This document shows positions 52,753-61,718 of a stretch of 64,000 bases of DNA, piece by piece. Numbering within the stretch: position 1 is the first letter of the stretch; every line of letters starts with the position of its first letter. The notes under the pieces were generated by a model, which was given only the letters and a program-made list of their open reading frames with translations, made no database searches and had not been told where the DNA came from. Origin of the DNA: TMP-7 sp038212445 (GTDB lineage: Bacteria; Acidobacteriota; Terriglobia; Bryobacterales; Bryobacteraceae). The translations under genes were made by a program, and so were the position numbers. The DNA is taken from NCBI GenBank assembly GCA_038212445.1, contig JBBQUM010000033.1:1-64000 (forward strand), read 5' to 3'.

Positions 52753-53512
52753 GAATGGCCTCCTCTACGAACAGTGGCGCTGCGTCCAGGCGGCGCGTCA
52801 GAAACTCCAGGTAGCCGGCACGCTTTTCTTCCGGCGTCGCGGCGCCGATCTCGGGCGTCAGCCATTCATCGGGAACCTGACTGAGAATGTCGCGTAAGAC
52901 GGCGGGCGAGAGCAGAGCACGCGCGCTCCTGCCGGCGTCTTCGATGGACGCGGCCCAAGGCAGCAGCACATGATCGCGGATGGACGGGAATCGCGATTGG
53001 GCTTTCTGCGGGATGTCGCGCCAGTCGTGATGGAAGTAGAGCGATGCACCATGATCGATCAGGTAAAGCCGGTTGTGCCAGCAGAGCAGGTTGGGATTGC
53101 GCGGCGTACGATCGACGTTCGTAATGAAGGCGTCGAACCACACGGCTAGCGACGCGACTTGCGCGTCCACCTTATCGCCGGCCGAACCCTCGAACATCAC
53201 CGAGCCCGGCAGATAGTCCATGGCGAGATTCAGGCCGGCGCTCGCCTGCAGCAACTGCCGGATCTCCGGGTCAGCTTCATTGCGGGACAGTGCAGCGTCG
53301 ACAGTGGCGAACACCAATTCAGGCACAGGCAGGCCGAGCGCTCGCCCAATCTCACCGGCGATCAACTCGGCGACTAAAGCGAGCACGCCCTGACCAGCGC
53401 CGCGAAACTTCAGCACGTACATTCCGTCGTCGTCAGCTTCAACGATGGCGGGGAGAGATCCGCCTTCGCGGAGCGGTGTGACGTATCGAGTGGCGTAGAT
53501 GGTTCGCAGCAT
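52730..53512 (-). CDS. HipA-like kinase-fold protein
   Basis: The start at 53512 (MLRTIYATRYVTPLREGG) matches the length of the compact HipA-like family that pairs with DUF3037. The 260-residue product has kinase-fold landmarks: an ATP-binding lysine in MYVLKFRGAGQG (K35), a catalytic-loop equivalent in FDAFITNVDRTPRNPNLL (D134, N139) and a metal-binding Asp in LYLIDHGASL (D153). HipA itself phosphorylates glutamyl-tRNA synthetase, with HipB as antitoxin; no HipB-type HTH gene is nearby. It could be a stand-alone kinase whose partner is DUF3037, or the toxin-like half of an unusual module. Confidence 0.88.
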   Translation of the reverse strand: MLRTIYATRYVTPLREGGSLPAIVEADDDGMYVLKFRGAGQGVLALVAELIAGEIGRALGLPVPELVFATVDAALSRNEADPEIRQLLQASAGLNLAMDYLPGSVMFEGSAGDKVDAQVASLAVWFDAFITNVDRTPRNPNLLCWHNRLYLIDHGASLYFHHDWRDIPQKAQSRFPSIRDHVLLPWAASIEDAGRSARALLSPAVLRDILSQVPDEWLTPEIGAATPEEKRAGYLEFLTRRLDAAPLFVEEAIHARARLV

Positions 53513-53596
53513 GGTCGCTTGCGTTTCTGAAGCGGTAGAGTATCTAATGTTACCTAAAGGTCTGGTGGCCGCGCCGCCTATCAAGGAGAGCTCAAA

Positions 53597-54148
53597 GTGA
53601 ATTCCCGTTACCTCATCATCTCTGCAACCCTTCTATCCACCGCGCTCTCGCTCGCGGCCCAGGACAATCCACTCAGCACCGAGGCCAAGCAGGCGTGGAC
53701 CCGGACGAAGAACAACCTGATCGGCGCGGCCGAAAAAATGCCTGAGGAGAACTACGATTTCAAGCCGTCTCCCGAGAGCCAAAGTTTCAAAGTGCTCGTT
53801 GCGCACACGGCGGACTCCGCACTGGGCACTTGCTCCGCATTTAACGGTGAACGCAAACAGGGCGGCGCGTCGAAACTCGCAACCAAGACCGAACTCGTGA
53901 GCGCACTCAAAGAGGATCTTGCGGAGTGCGATAAAGCTTACGATGCCCTGACCGACGCCAAGGGCGCGGAGATGATCCAGAGTCCGCGCGGCAGCCGTTC
54001 GCGACTTGGAGCGCTTTATGGAAACACGATCCATCTGGAACACGAATACGCACAGATGACTGTCCACCTGCGGCTCAAAGGGCTTGTTCCTCCGTCCTCT
54101 GAAGGCCGCGGCGCGGGCGGCGGGCAGCGTCCCGCGTCAAAACAGTAA
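53597..54148 (+). CDS. Exported DinB-fold protein
   Basis: The GTG at 53597 has AAGGAGAG upstream. The 183-residue product has a signal peptide (about 1-21, ending SLAAQ) followed by a DinB fold (FKPSPESQSFKVLVAHTADS, NTIHLEHEYAQMTVHLRLKG). Placement of a DinB fold outside the cytoplasm is less usual; this form is known from Acidobacteriota. The function is unknown. It diverges from the HipA-like gene. Confidence 0.87.
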   Translation: MNSRYLIISATLLSTALSLAAQDNPLSTEAKQAWTRTKNNLIGAAEKMPEENYDFKPSPESQSFKVLVAHTADSALGTCSAFNGERKQGGASKLATKTELVSALKEDLAECDKAYDALTDAKGAEMIQSPRGSRSRLGALYGNTIHLEHEYAQMTVHLRLKGLVPPSSEGRGAGGGQRPASKQ

Positions 54149-54191
54149 CGGCCATCGGGAACATTTCTGTTTCAGGTCCGTCTAAAGCGAA

Positions 54192-55439
54192 ATGACGCGA
54201 CGGACCTTCATGCTTGCGGCCCAGGCTGCGGCTACCCGTCTTAGCGGGGCCGTGGCGCTGCCCGCCGGACTGCCGTGGACTCAGTGGGGCGGCCCTCACC
54301 GCAACTTCACAACCGAAGCGAAAGGCATAAAGAGTTGGGCCGCGAGCGGCCCGAAAGTAGTCTGGAAGCGTGCGCTCGGCGAAGGGTACTCGTCGCCGTC
54401 GATTGAAGGCGGAGTCGCTTATACGCTCTACGGCAAGTCGGGCCAGGAGATCGTGACGGCGCTCGACGCGGTCACCGGCAAGACCCTCTGGGAGCATGCG
54501 ACGCCGTTGACATTCAGGAGCGATGCTGCGGGCGATGTCGGCAACGGACCCTACTCGTCACCACTGCTGTTGGGCGATCGCGTCTACACTACAGGAATCG
54601 CGGGCCGGCTTCAGTGCCTGAACAAAAAGACCGGCAAGGAAATCTGGGTTCAGCAGCTTTGGGAATCGCACGGCGGGACGCGCACGATGTATGGCTACGC
54701 ATCAAGCCCGCTGGCGTTTCGCGACACGCTGATCCTGCCCGTGGGCGGCAAAGGCAAGGCGACCATGGCGTTCAAGCAGTCGGACGGATCGGTGGCTTGG
54801 GCCAAGGGCAATGTTCCCAACGCGTACGTCTCCCCGCTGATGATCAGCGTCGACGGTCTGGAGCAGTATGTCGCGGTGATGGACGGCGCTGTCTTCGGAC
54901 TTAATCCATTCAACGGCGACCTGCTGTGGCAGATTCCCTGGCGTGCGGACTACGGCATCAGTTGCTCCATGCCGGTCTGGTGTCCCGGCAACCTGCTGTT
55001 CGTCTCCGCCGAATATGGCGCGGGCACCAAGATGATCCGGCTTGAGCGCAAGGGCAACGAGACCAAGGCGTCGGAGGCGTGGACGTCGAACCGCCTGCGG
55101 CTTCATCATGGCAACGCGATGTACATCAACGGAGCGCTGTATTTCACCAGCGGCGGCAAAGGAAGTCAGGCGATTCTGAGCGCCGTGGAAGCTTCCACCG
55201 GCAAGATCTACTGGCAGGAACGCAGTATCGCGAAGGCAACGTTCGTGCTGGCCGACGGTAAGTTGATCACTTTGGACCAGGACGGCAATCTGATGCTCGC
55301 CGCCCCATCACCACAGGGGTTCAAGGTGATCTCGAAGACGGAATTGCTCACCAACATATCGTGGACGCCGCCAGTGTTGGTGGGGACGCGACTTTACATA
55401 CGCGATCGCAAGAGCATCATGGCGGTAGAACTGGGATAA
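54192..55439 (+). CDS. Exported PQQ-type beta-propeller protein
   Basis: The 415-residue product begins MTRRTFMLAAQAAATR, a probable twin-arginine signal. The rest is an eight-bladed PQQ-like propeller with blade motifs TALDAVTGKTLWEHATP, GRLQCLNKKTGKEIWVQQ, GLNPFNGDLLWQIPW and LSAVEASTGKIYWQ. Relatives include BamB and quinoprotein-like structural proteins; no PQQ-binding catalytic set is evident. It is followed by the ADOP permease gene after three bases. Confidence 0.88.
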   Translation: MTRRTFMLAAQAAATRLSGAVALPAGLPWTQWGGPHRNFTTEAKGIKSWAASGPKVVWKRALGEGYSSPSIEGGVAYTLYGKSGQEIVTALDAVTGKTLWEHATPLTFRSDAAGDVGNGPYSSPLLLGDRVYTTGIAGRLQCLNKKTGKEIWVQQLWESHGGTRTMYGYASSPLAFRDTLILPVGGKGKATMAFKQSDGSVAWAKGNVPNAYVSPLMISVDGLEQYVAVMDGAVFGLNPFNGDLLWQIPWRADYGISCSMPVWCPGNLLFVSAEYGAGTKMIRLERKGNETKASEAWTSNRLRLHHGNAMYINGALYFTSGGKGSQAILSAVEASTGKIYWQERSIAKATFVLADGKLITLDQDGNLMLAAPSPQGFKVISKTELLTNISWTPPVLVGTRLYIRDRKSIMAVELG

Positions 55440-55442
55440 GGA

Positions 55443-57929
55443 ATGCTGATCAAAGATTTCGTATACGCGGCGCGCATGTTGCGCAAGAGCCCTCTATTCA
55501 CGCTGGCGGCGATCCTCACAATCGGCCTTGGCGTGGGAGCCAGCACAGCGATCTTCAGCGTCACCAACGCGGTGATGCTGCGTCCGCTGCCGTATCGCGA
55601 TCCGGGACGCCTGGTGTACGCGATCGGCGACTTACGCAAGCGCGACGTAAAGGACTTCCCGTTGTCGAATGCCGGCTTCCTCGACCTGCGGAACGGCACG
55701 CGCGAAGTGTTCGACGAGGTGGGCGCCGTGTCGACTGGACGCGGAGCGGTGCCGCGCGAGGACGGCACGTCAGAGCAAGTGCGCCTGGCGAACGTCAGCA
55801 CGAACTTCCTTCAGATGCTCGGCGCGAAGCCGCTTGCCGGGCGTATGTTCGAAGACAAAGACGGCGTTGCGGTTGCTGCGCCTAATAAGGCACCGGCCGG
55901 GCAACAGAATCAGGCGAGACCGCCGGCGATGGCGATCCTGAGTTATGAATACTGGCAGCGCCGGTTCGGCGGCCGCGCGGATATTATTGGCCAGGCCATG
56001 CCCGGACAGGGCCAAGGCGCTACCGAGATTGTCGGCGTGCTGGCACCGGGCTTCGAACTGCTGTTTCCTGTCGAAGCGAACATGGAACACCTGCCGGACG
56101 TCTTTTTCGCCGCGCGGATCCCTTACGACAATGAGAATCGCAACCAGGTGCAGCATCGCGCCATTGCGCGGCTGCGGGACGGCGTCAGCATCGAGCAGGC
56201 GCAGAATGTCGCCGACCGCATTGCCGCCGAGGCCCGAAAGAACTTTCTGATTTCGGGGACCGCCGGTTATGCCATCCGGCTGGAACCGGTGCACAAGCAT
56301 TTGATCGCCGAGGTTCGGCCGGCGCTGCTGGCGCTGACGGGCGCTGTGATTTTCCTGCTGCTGATCGCCTGCGTGAACGTGGCGAACCTGCTGCTGGTGA
56401 GGGCATCGCTGCGCGAACGCGAATATGCAGTGCGGACTGCGTTGGGCGGCAATCGGTGGTCGCTGATTCGGCAGTCGCTCGCGGAGGCGTCGTTACTTGC
56501 CGGTGGCGGCGCGGCACTCGGCCTGCTACTGGCTTGGGCGGGAATCAATGAACTGCGAGTGATGGCCCCGGCTGAACTGCCCCGCCTCGACACCATACGG
56601 ATCGACCCGATGGTGGTGCTGTTTGCACTGGGATCGAGCCTGATCGCCGCGGCGATTTTCGGCATGGTGCCTGCGCTCCGCGCGTCGAAGCCCGAGATCG
56701 CGCTCTTGCTACGCGGCAGTGGACGGACGTCGGGTTTGGGCGCAACCGGATTTCTACGAAGCGCCGCAGTCATAGCCGAAGTGGCGCTGTCGTTTGTGCT
56801 GCTGATTGGCAGCGGCTTGATGCTGCGAAGCTTTGTCGAATTGCAGCGAATCGCGCCGGGCTTTGATCCAGGCCACATGCTCACGTTTCAGGTGCTGGGC
56901 GGCCAGCGCCGTCCGCAATCTCCGGCGCAAGCGGAGGCTCTCATTCGCAACCAGTGGTCGCAACTGAAGACGATCCCTGGCATCGAGAACATCACCGCGT
57001 CAACGCCTTTCCCGCTAACGGGCGGGTTCAGCCCGATCCGATGGGGGCTCGAAGCAGCGCTGGCCGATCCGACAAAGTTTCAGGCCGTCGATTTTCAGAT
57101 TGTGCTGCCCGGTTACTTCGAGACGATGAAGACTCGAATTCTCGAAGGCCGCTCGTTCACCGACGCTGACAATTCGCCGCAGCGGACGCTGGTGGTGATC
57201 GATACCGCGCTGGCGGCCAAGGCTTATCCCGGACAGTCAGCAGTGGGTAAGCGCCTGCTAGTCCGCATTCGTGGTCCGCAGCCGGAGTGGGTAGAAGTGA
57301 TCGGCGTAGCCGAGCATCAGCGCACCACCAGCCTCGCCGTCGCCGGGCGGGAGCAAATCTACTTTACCGACGGATTTGTTGGGCACGGCGCTGTGGCTCG
57401 CTGGGCGATGCGCACGTCGGGAGACCCGGCGAACTACTCCGCGGCCGCTCGCGCCGCTGTTCTCAGCACGGATCCGAAAGCGGTGATCCTGGAAATGAAG
57501 CCGATGGAAGCGGTGGTAAAGGCGGCGCAGGCAGGAACGCGGTTTCAGATGCTGCTGATCGGAGTATTCGCGGCCATCGCAGCGCTGCTGGCGAGCGTGG
57601 GACTCTACGGCGTGCTCTCGACGGTGGTCCGTCAGCGCACACCGGAAATCGGGGTCCGCATGGCGCTGGGCGCCGCGCCGTCAAAGATCTTCGCGCTGGT
57701 GGTGAGCCAGGGACTGACGCTGAGTGCCATGGGCATCGGCGCGGGACTCATCGCCGCGTCGATTCTCACCCAGGCGATGCGGACCATGCTCGTGGGCGTG
57801 CGTCCCACCGATCCACTGACGTTTGCCGGAATGGCGCTGTTCTTTTTCCTGATCGCGTGCGTCGCCTCATGGCTGCCCGCTCGCCGCGCCGCGTCGCTTG
57901 ACCCCACCATCGCGCTGCGGGATGAATAG
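55443..57929 (+). CDS. ADOP-type (acidobacterial duplicated orphan permease) MacB-like ABC permease
   Basis: The 828-residue product has two MacB-like halves, each with a periplasmic core and FtsX-like membrane segments. The opening KSPLFTLAAILTIGLGVGAS and the recurring ALGGNRWSLIRQSLAEASLL / ALGAAPSKIFALVVSQGLTL blocks are typical. ADOP permeases are encoded without an ATPase nearby, which is the case here. They occur in very high copy number in Acidobacteriota, with presumed export or signalling roles. It appears to be in an operon with DUF3291 and the MerB-like gene downstream. Confidence 0.93.
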   Translation: MLIKDFVYAARMLRKSPLFTLAAILTIGLGVGASTAIFSVTNAVMLRPLPYRDPGRLVYAIGDLRKRDVKDFPLSNAGFLDLRNGTREVFDEVGAVSTGRGAVPREDGTSEQVRLANVSTNFLQMLGAKPLAGRMFEDKDGVAVAAPNKAPAGQQNQARPPAMAILSYEYWQRRFGGRADIIGQAMPGQGQGATEIVGVLAPGFELLFPVEANMEHLPDVFFAARIPYDNENRNQVQHRAIARLRDGVSIEQAQNVADRIAAEARKNFLISGTAGYAIRLEPVHKHLIAEVRPALLALTGAVIFLLLIACVNVANLLLVRASLREREYAVRTALGGNRWSLIRQSLAEASLLAGGGAALGLLLAWAGINELRVMAPAELPRLDTIRIDPMVVLFALGSSLIAAAIFGMVPALRASKPEIALLLRGSGRTSGLGATGFLRSAAVIAEVALSFVLLIGSGLMLRSFVELQRIAPGFDPGHMLTFQVLGGQRRPQSPAQAEALIRNQWSQLKTIPGIENITASTPFPLTGGFSPIRWGLEAALADPTKFQAVDFQIVLPGYFETMKTRILEGRSFTDADNSPQRTLVVIDTALAAKAYPGQSAVGKRLLVRIRGPQPEWVEVIGVAEHQRTTSLAVAGREQIYFTDGFVGHGAVARWAMRTSGDPANYSAAARAAVLSTDPKAVILEMKPMEAVVKAAQAGTRFQMLLIGVFAAIAALLASVGLYGVLSTVVRQRTPEIGVRMALGAAPSKIFALVVSQGLTLSAMGIGAGLIAASILTQAMRTMLVGVRPTDPLTFAGMALFFFLIACVASWLPARRAASLDPTIALRDE

Positions 57930-57932
57930 AGG

Positions 57933-58397
57933 ATGGCTCATCACCTCGCCCAGATCAATATCGGACGCTTGGTAGCTCCTATCGACGACCCGCGCATCGC
58001 GGACTTCGTCGCGCAGTTGGAGCCAATCAACGCGCTGGCCGAACAGTCGCCGGGCTTCGTGTGGAGGCTGAAGTCAGATTCCGGCAATGCGACCGACGTG
58101 CCCTACAACGACGACCCTTTCTACATCGTGAACATGTCGGTGTGGGAGTCCGTGGAGGCGCTGCGTCATTACGTATATTCGTCACGACACATAGAAGTAT
58201 TTCGAGACCGCGCGAAGTGGTTCGAGAAAATGTCTCAGCCGCAGTACTGCCTCTGGTGGGTGGAGGCCGGGCACGTGCCAACCGTCGCCGAGGGTAAGGA
58301 ACGGTTGGAGCACTATCAACGCCACGGCGCTACGCCTCACTCCTTCTGGTTCTCGCAGGTATTCCCTACCCCGCTCGAGCAGGAAGCAGGCGCGTAG
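57933..58397 (+). CDS. DUF3291 protein
   Basis: The 154-residue product matches DUF3291: HHLAQINIGRLVAPIDDPRI at the start, then PGFVWRLKSDSGNATD and YCLWWVEAGHVPTVAEGK. The fold is a monooxygenase-like ferredoxin fold; the function is unknown. AGG lies directly before the ATG, three bases after the permease stop. The next gene starts at the base after its stop, so the pair is co-translated. Confidence 0.9.
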   Translation: MAHHLAQINIGRLVAPIDDPRIADFVAQLEPINALAEQSPGFVWRLKSDSGNATDVPYNDDPFYIVNMSVWESVEALRHYVYSSRHIEVFRDRAKWFEKMSQPQYCLWWVEAGHVPTVAEGKERLEHYQRHGATPHSFWFSQVFPTPLEQEAGA

Positions 58398-59069
58398 GTG
58401 ACGCCGGAAGAACTGCACTACCTGCTGACGCGGCACGTGATTGACAACGGACACGCGCCGACCATTGCGGAGGTCGCGACGGGCGCCTGTGCTCAAGCGT
58501 CGGAGATCGAGAAAGCGCTCGGCGAGTTAAACGCCATGCACGGCGTGATTCTGGTTCCCGGTTCCACACAGATCTGGAGCCTGCATCCTTTCGCCCTGAT
58601 GCCGAGCGCGTTCTGGGTCACCGCGGGTGCCAACGGCTGGTGGGCAAACTGCGCGTGGTGCTCGCTGGCCATCGGCGCGGCGCTTCAACAGGACGTGGAC
58701 ATTCATACCGCCGACGGCGCTGAAGGAGATCCCCTGCGGTTCTCGATCCGTGGCGGCGTATCGTCGCGTCCGGAGGTGCTGATGCATTTCCCGGAACCGC
58801 CCGAGCGCTGGTGGAACAATCCGTACTGCCCGTGCGGCAACATCCTCTTCTTCTCGTCCTCTTCAAGAATCGACGAATGGTGCGCCCGGCATGGCCGCCC
58901 GCGCGGAGCCACGCTGGACATGTGCAAAGCGGTGGATCTCGCCGAGCGTTGGTTTGCCGACTACGCATCTCCACACTGGCGCCGGAAATCGCCCTCGGAG
59001 GCTGCGTCGATTTTCAGTGAATTGGACCTGGATCCCAAGTTCTGGCGCGTCCCCGGCGCGTTTCGCTGA
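58398..59069 (+). CDS. Alkylmercury-lyase-like (MerB family) protein
   Basis: The GTG at 58398 directly follows the previous stop. The 223-residue product has an N-terminal helical domain and a MerB-like core. WANCAWCSLAIG holds C85 and C88, in the place where MerB has C96-A-L/W-D99, and PYCPCGNILFFSS (C144, C146) is the counterpart of the C159 region. So the aspartate expected for proton transfer appears to be cysteine here. MerB cleaves carbon-mercury bonds; without merA or merR nearby and with the altered site, resistance should not be assumed. The end meets the convergent lipoprotein gene with one base between. Confidence 0.8.
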   Translation: MTPEELHYLLTRHVIDNGHAPTIAEVATGACAQASEIEKALGELNAMHGVILVPGSTQIWSLHPFALMPSAFWVTAGANGWWANCAWCSLAIGAALQQDVDIHTADGAEGDPLRFSIRGGVSSRPEVLMHFPEPPERWWNNPYCPCGNILFFSSSSRIDEWCARHGRPRGATLDMCKAVDLAERWFADYASPHWRRKSPSEAASIFSELDLDPKFWRVPGAFR

Positions 59070-59070
59070 G

Positions 59071-60360
59071 CTACTTCTTGAAGGCGGACTTGGCGCGCTG
59101 CTTCAGCTTGTCGAAGAAGCCGGGCTCCGGCACTTCAGGGGCTTTGGGTGCGTTAATCGCGGCGGTGGCGAGCGATTCGGGCGAAAACGCTTTGGGCGGA
59201 TCCGCCGGCTCAGTGCCGACAACATTCACGCGCATGCCGGTGAAGCGGTAAGTCTTCTTGACGAACGCGCCGCCGTCGTCCAGGATCACTGAGAAGGTGC
59301 CGCCGGCGCCGCGCCCGCCGGTCCCGCGCAATGCCGTGACCGGATAATAGCCTTTGATATTGCGTTCCTTATACGCCGTCTCGTAACGATGGCGGCGCAG
59401 ATTCCAGGTGAAGACGCGAAGGCCGTCGAACTCCCACGGGTCACCTCCCTTGGCAATCGTGGTCCAAAGCCAGTCGTGCTTCATCTGCCCGCCGTCTTCC
59501 ACGTCCGACAGCGCGAAGAAGGATGTGATGCGATGACCTTCGGCGTACTGCGCCACTTCCACCGGGATGCCCATAACGAGCATACGGAACAGTACCCAAC
59601 CGGAGCGGCCATCCTTCAAGCGGACCAGGCTCCAGTCGTCCATTTGCGCCAGCGCCGGGTCCTCCTTCTTCTCGCTCGCCGACCACCTGGGCTCGCTCTC
59701 ACGCGCAAATTCCGTTTCAGGTCCCGGCGCCGGCAGAGCTGACCGGCTCAGTTCGAGCCAGTTTGCCGGCAGGGCGGGGGCAGCGGGCATCGGCGGCGGC
59801 GGGATGCGCTTTACGTCTTTCTTCGCCTGTTTTCTCACCGGAAGTTTGGGCGCCACCGTGGCAATGGGAGCCGCCGGAGGAGGAATCTTTGGTGCGAGGC
59901 GATGACCGATGACATCGACGCTTGACCCTTCGGCGATCTGCCCAAAACTGGGTGAGACGCGGCTCGGCTCAGTATGTACGTTGAGTGTCTCAAACACGCT
60001 GGCTGAGCCCTGGGAAACCATCTTCGCGGCAGCCTCTGAGAGTTGCCTGAGTTCGTCCATCTGAGCGGTGGACAGCAACTGGCGCGAGTCAGTCCAGCCC
60101 AGCGCGCCGTTGCCTGCACGAACGCGCACAAACCGCCGCCGCGTCTGCACCACTTCCAGTTTGTCGCCATGTTTGACGGTGGCCACTATCGGCGAGCGGG
60201 GCGCAAGTTCCTGGCGGATGTTCAGGGTCGCAGCCCCCACGTAGGCTTCACCAATCGCCGGCGGCCCCTTACTCGAACTGTCGCAGGCGGCCAAAAACAG
60301 CACGGCTACAAAGACCGGCAGGCTGCACAGCGGAGTTGTCCTCAAGGCGTTCCGGAACAT
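59071..60360 (-). CDS. SH3-domain lipoprotein
   Basis: The 429-residue product has a lipobox LAAC at about residues 23-26. Two bacterial SH3-type domains follow, marked by ATLNIRQELAPRSPIVATVKHGD (split here as ATLNIRQELAPRSPIVATV and KHGD) and FETLNVHTEPSRVSPSFGQI, and a third SH3-like stretch WSLVRLKDGRSGWVLFRM. A Pro/Ala-rich linker separates them. Such domains bind peptidoglycan or proteins of the envelope. The C-terminus is a charged tail (KLKQRAKSAFKK). It is transcribed divergently from the sugar isomerase, 71 bases apart. Confidence 0.85.
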   Translation of the reverse strand: MFRNALRTTPLCSLPVFVAVLFLAACDSSSKGPPAIGEAYVGAATLNIRQELAPRSPIVATVKHGDKLEVVQTRRRFVRVRAGNGALGWTDSRQLLSTAQMDELRQLSEAAAKMVSQGSASVFETLNVHTEPSRVSPSFGQIAEGSSVDVIGHRLAPKIPPPAAPIATVAPKLPVRKQAKKDVKRIPPPPMPAAPALPANWLELSRSALPAPGPETEFARESEPRWSASEKKEDPALAQMDDWSLVRLKDGRSGWVLFRMLVMGIPVEVAQYAEGHRITSFFALSDVEDGGQMKHDWLWTTIAKGGDPWEFDGLRVFTWNLRRHRYETAYKERNIKGYYPVTALRGTGGRGAGGTFSVILDDGGAFVKKTYRFTGMRVNVVGTEPADPPKAFSPESLATAAINAPKAPEVPEPGFFDKLKQRAKSAFKK

Positions 60361-60431
60361 CGGCTATCCACTAATCTAACAAGCCCCACCGCGCGTTCAG
60401 CGGTTGGATATGATAGCCATCGGACTCAACT

Positions 60432-61673
60432 ATGACACCGGTACCTACAAATCAACAGCAAGCGCTGGTCGAGCGACTGATGAACTCCTGCGGCGGGTCG
60501 TACACGCCTGACGTTCGGCGCCGTTATTACATCTCCGGACCGCAATGGGCGGCAGCATATCCCGGGCACGCGTTGTTCCACGCGCCCACCCGCGACGACG
60601 TGAGTTTCGAGTCGGCGATTGAGGCTTACGGCAAGATCGGAATTCCTTATTGGGCGACGCATGACACCGACGTCATCCCTACTGACAAGCTCTTTGGAGA
60701 TGAGCAGTGGGCCATCGTTGAAAGGATTCAAAAAGCCCTCGACAACAACGGCCTCAAGTGCTCGATGGTCACCACCGAGACTTTCCACCATGCGGTGTGG
60801 GCCGCGAGTCCGGCGGCTGAAGCGCCTGAAGTTCGCGCCTACGCTGCTGAGCGATTGAAGAACACAGTCCACATCGGCCACAAGCTCGGCGCGCAGTTTG
60901 CCGTTTACTGGCCGGGATCGCTCGGCTACTTCGTACAAGGAGCAATTGAAGAAACCGAGACCTTGAGGTGGTACGCCGAGGGACTGAACGCGGCTTGCGA
61001 AGCGGATATCGAACTGGCCAAGCAGTACAACCGGCCGACGCTCAAACACTGCATGGAAGCCAAACCGTTTGAGCCTCAAGCCGAGATTCTGCTGCCCACG
61101 TCAGACGCCATGCTGGCGTTCATCTTCTCCGGCTTGCTGAAGTACCCCGACATGGTGGGACTCAATCCGGAGTACCTGCACGAACTGATGTGGGGAGCCG
61201 CGCCGCGCGCCGCCCTGGCCCGTGCCATCCTCTGCGGCAAGCTCTTCCACTTCGACATTAACGACGGATACCGTTTGAAACACGACGTCGACATTGCGGT
61301 TGGGCTCGTCAATCCCCTCGACTGGCTCAACGTGCTGGTGCTGCTGCGCAGCCATGGCTACAACGGTCCGTTCAACCTCGACTACAAGCCGCCGCGAACC
61401 ACCAGCAATCACGGCGTATTTGCCGTAAGCTTCCCCACTGCGGTGGACCGCTTCATCACTCTCTGGGAGATGGCCGGCGACGCCATCGCGGATCCGATCA
61501 TCAAAGAAGCGACGACCGCGCTGCGAGGCGGCGGTGGCGCGGTGGCCGATCCGCGCGATGTCGACGCGATCACACGCAACAACAAGGAACTGCTATCGCT
61601 GCACGAGCTGATCGCGCACCGCCTGTTCCAGATCCTGGTTGGCGCGCATCGCGGCCGTCATTACATGGTGTAA
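60432..61673 (+). CDS. xylA: Xylose isomerase homologue
   Basis: The 413-residue TIM-barrel protein has the metal- and substrate-binding residues of the short class of xylose isomerases: H77 and D80 (YWATHDTDVIP, like F-H-D-x-D in XylA), HCMEAKPFEPQAEILLPT, VGLNPEYLHELMWGA and the terminal NGPFNLDYKPPRTT. The family converts xylose to xylulose or glucose to fructose. No xylulokinase is adjacent, so another aldose is possible. It stands alone, followed 45 bases later by thioredoxin 2. Confidence 0.88.
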   Translation: MTPVPTNQQQALVERLMNSCGGSYTPDVRRRYYISGPQWAAAYPGHALFHAPTRDDVSFESAIEAYGKIGIPYWATHDTDVIPTDKLFGDEQWAIVERIQKALDNNGLKCSMVTTETFHHAVWAASPAAEAPEVRAYAAERLKNTVHIGHKLGAQFAVYWPGSLGYFVQGAIEETETLRWYAEGLNAACEADIELAKQYNRPTLKHCMEAKPFEPQAEILLPTSDAMLAFIFSGLLKYPDMVGLNPEYLHELMWGAAPRAALARAILCGKLFHFDINDGYRLKHDVDIAVGLVNPLDWLNVLVLLRSHGYNGPFNLDYKPPRTTSNHGVFAVSFPTAVDRFITLWEMAGDAIADPIIKEATTALRGGGGAVADPRDVDAITRNNKELLSLHELIAHRLFQILVGAHRGRHYMV

Positions 61674-61718
61674 AGGCGACACGTTATTGAGGGTCGGTCC
61701 GTCTACATCCAGGAGCGT

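Noticed and set aside
58398..59069. Mercury-resistance operon
   Set aside because: Only a MerB-like gene is present, with an altered active site; no merA, merR, merT or merP is near.
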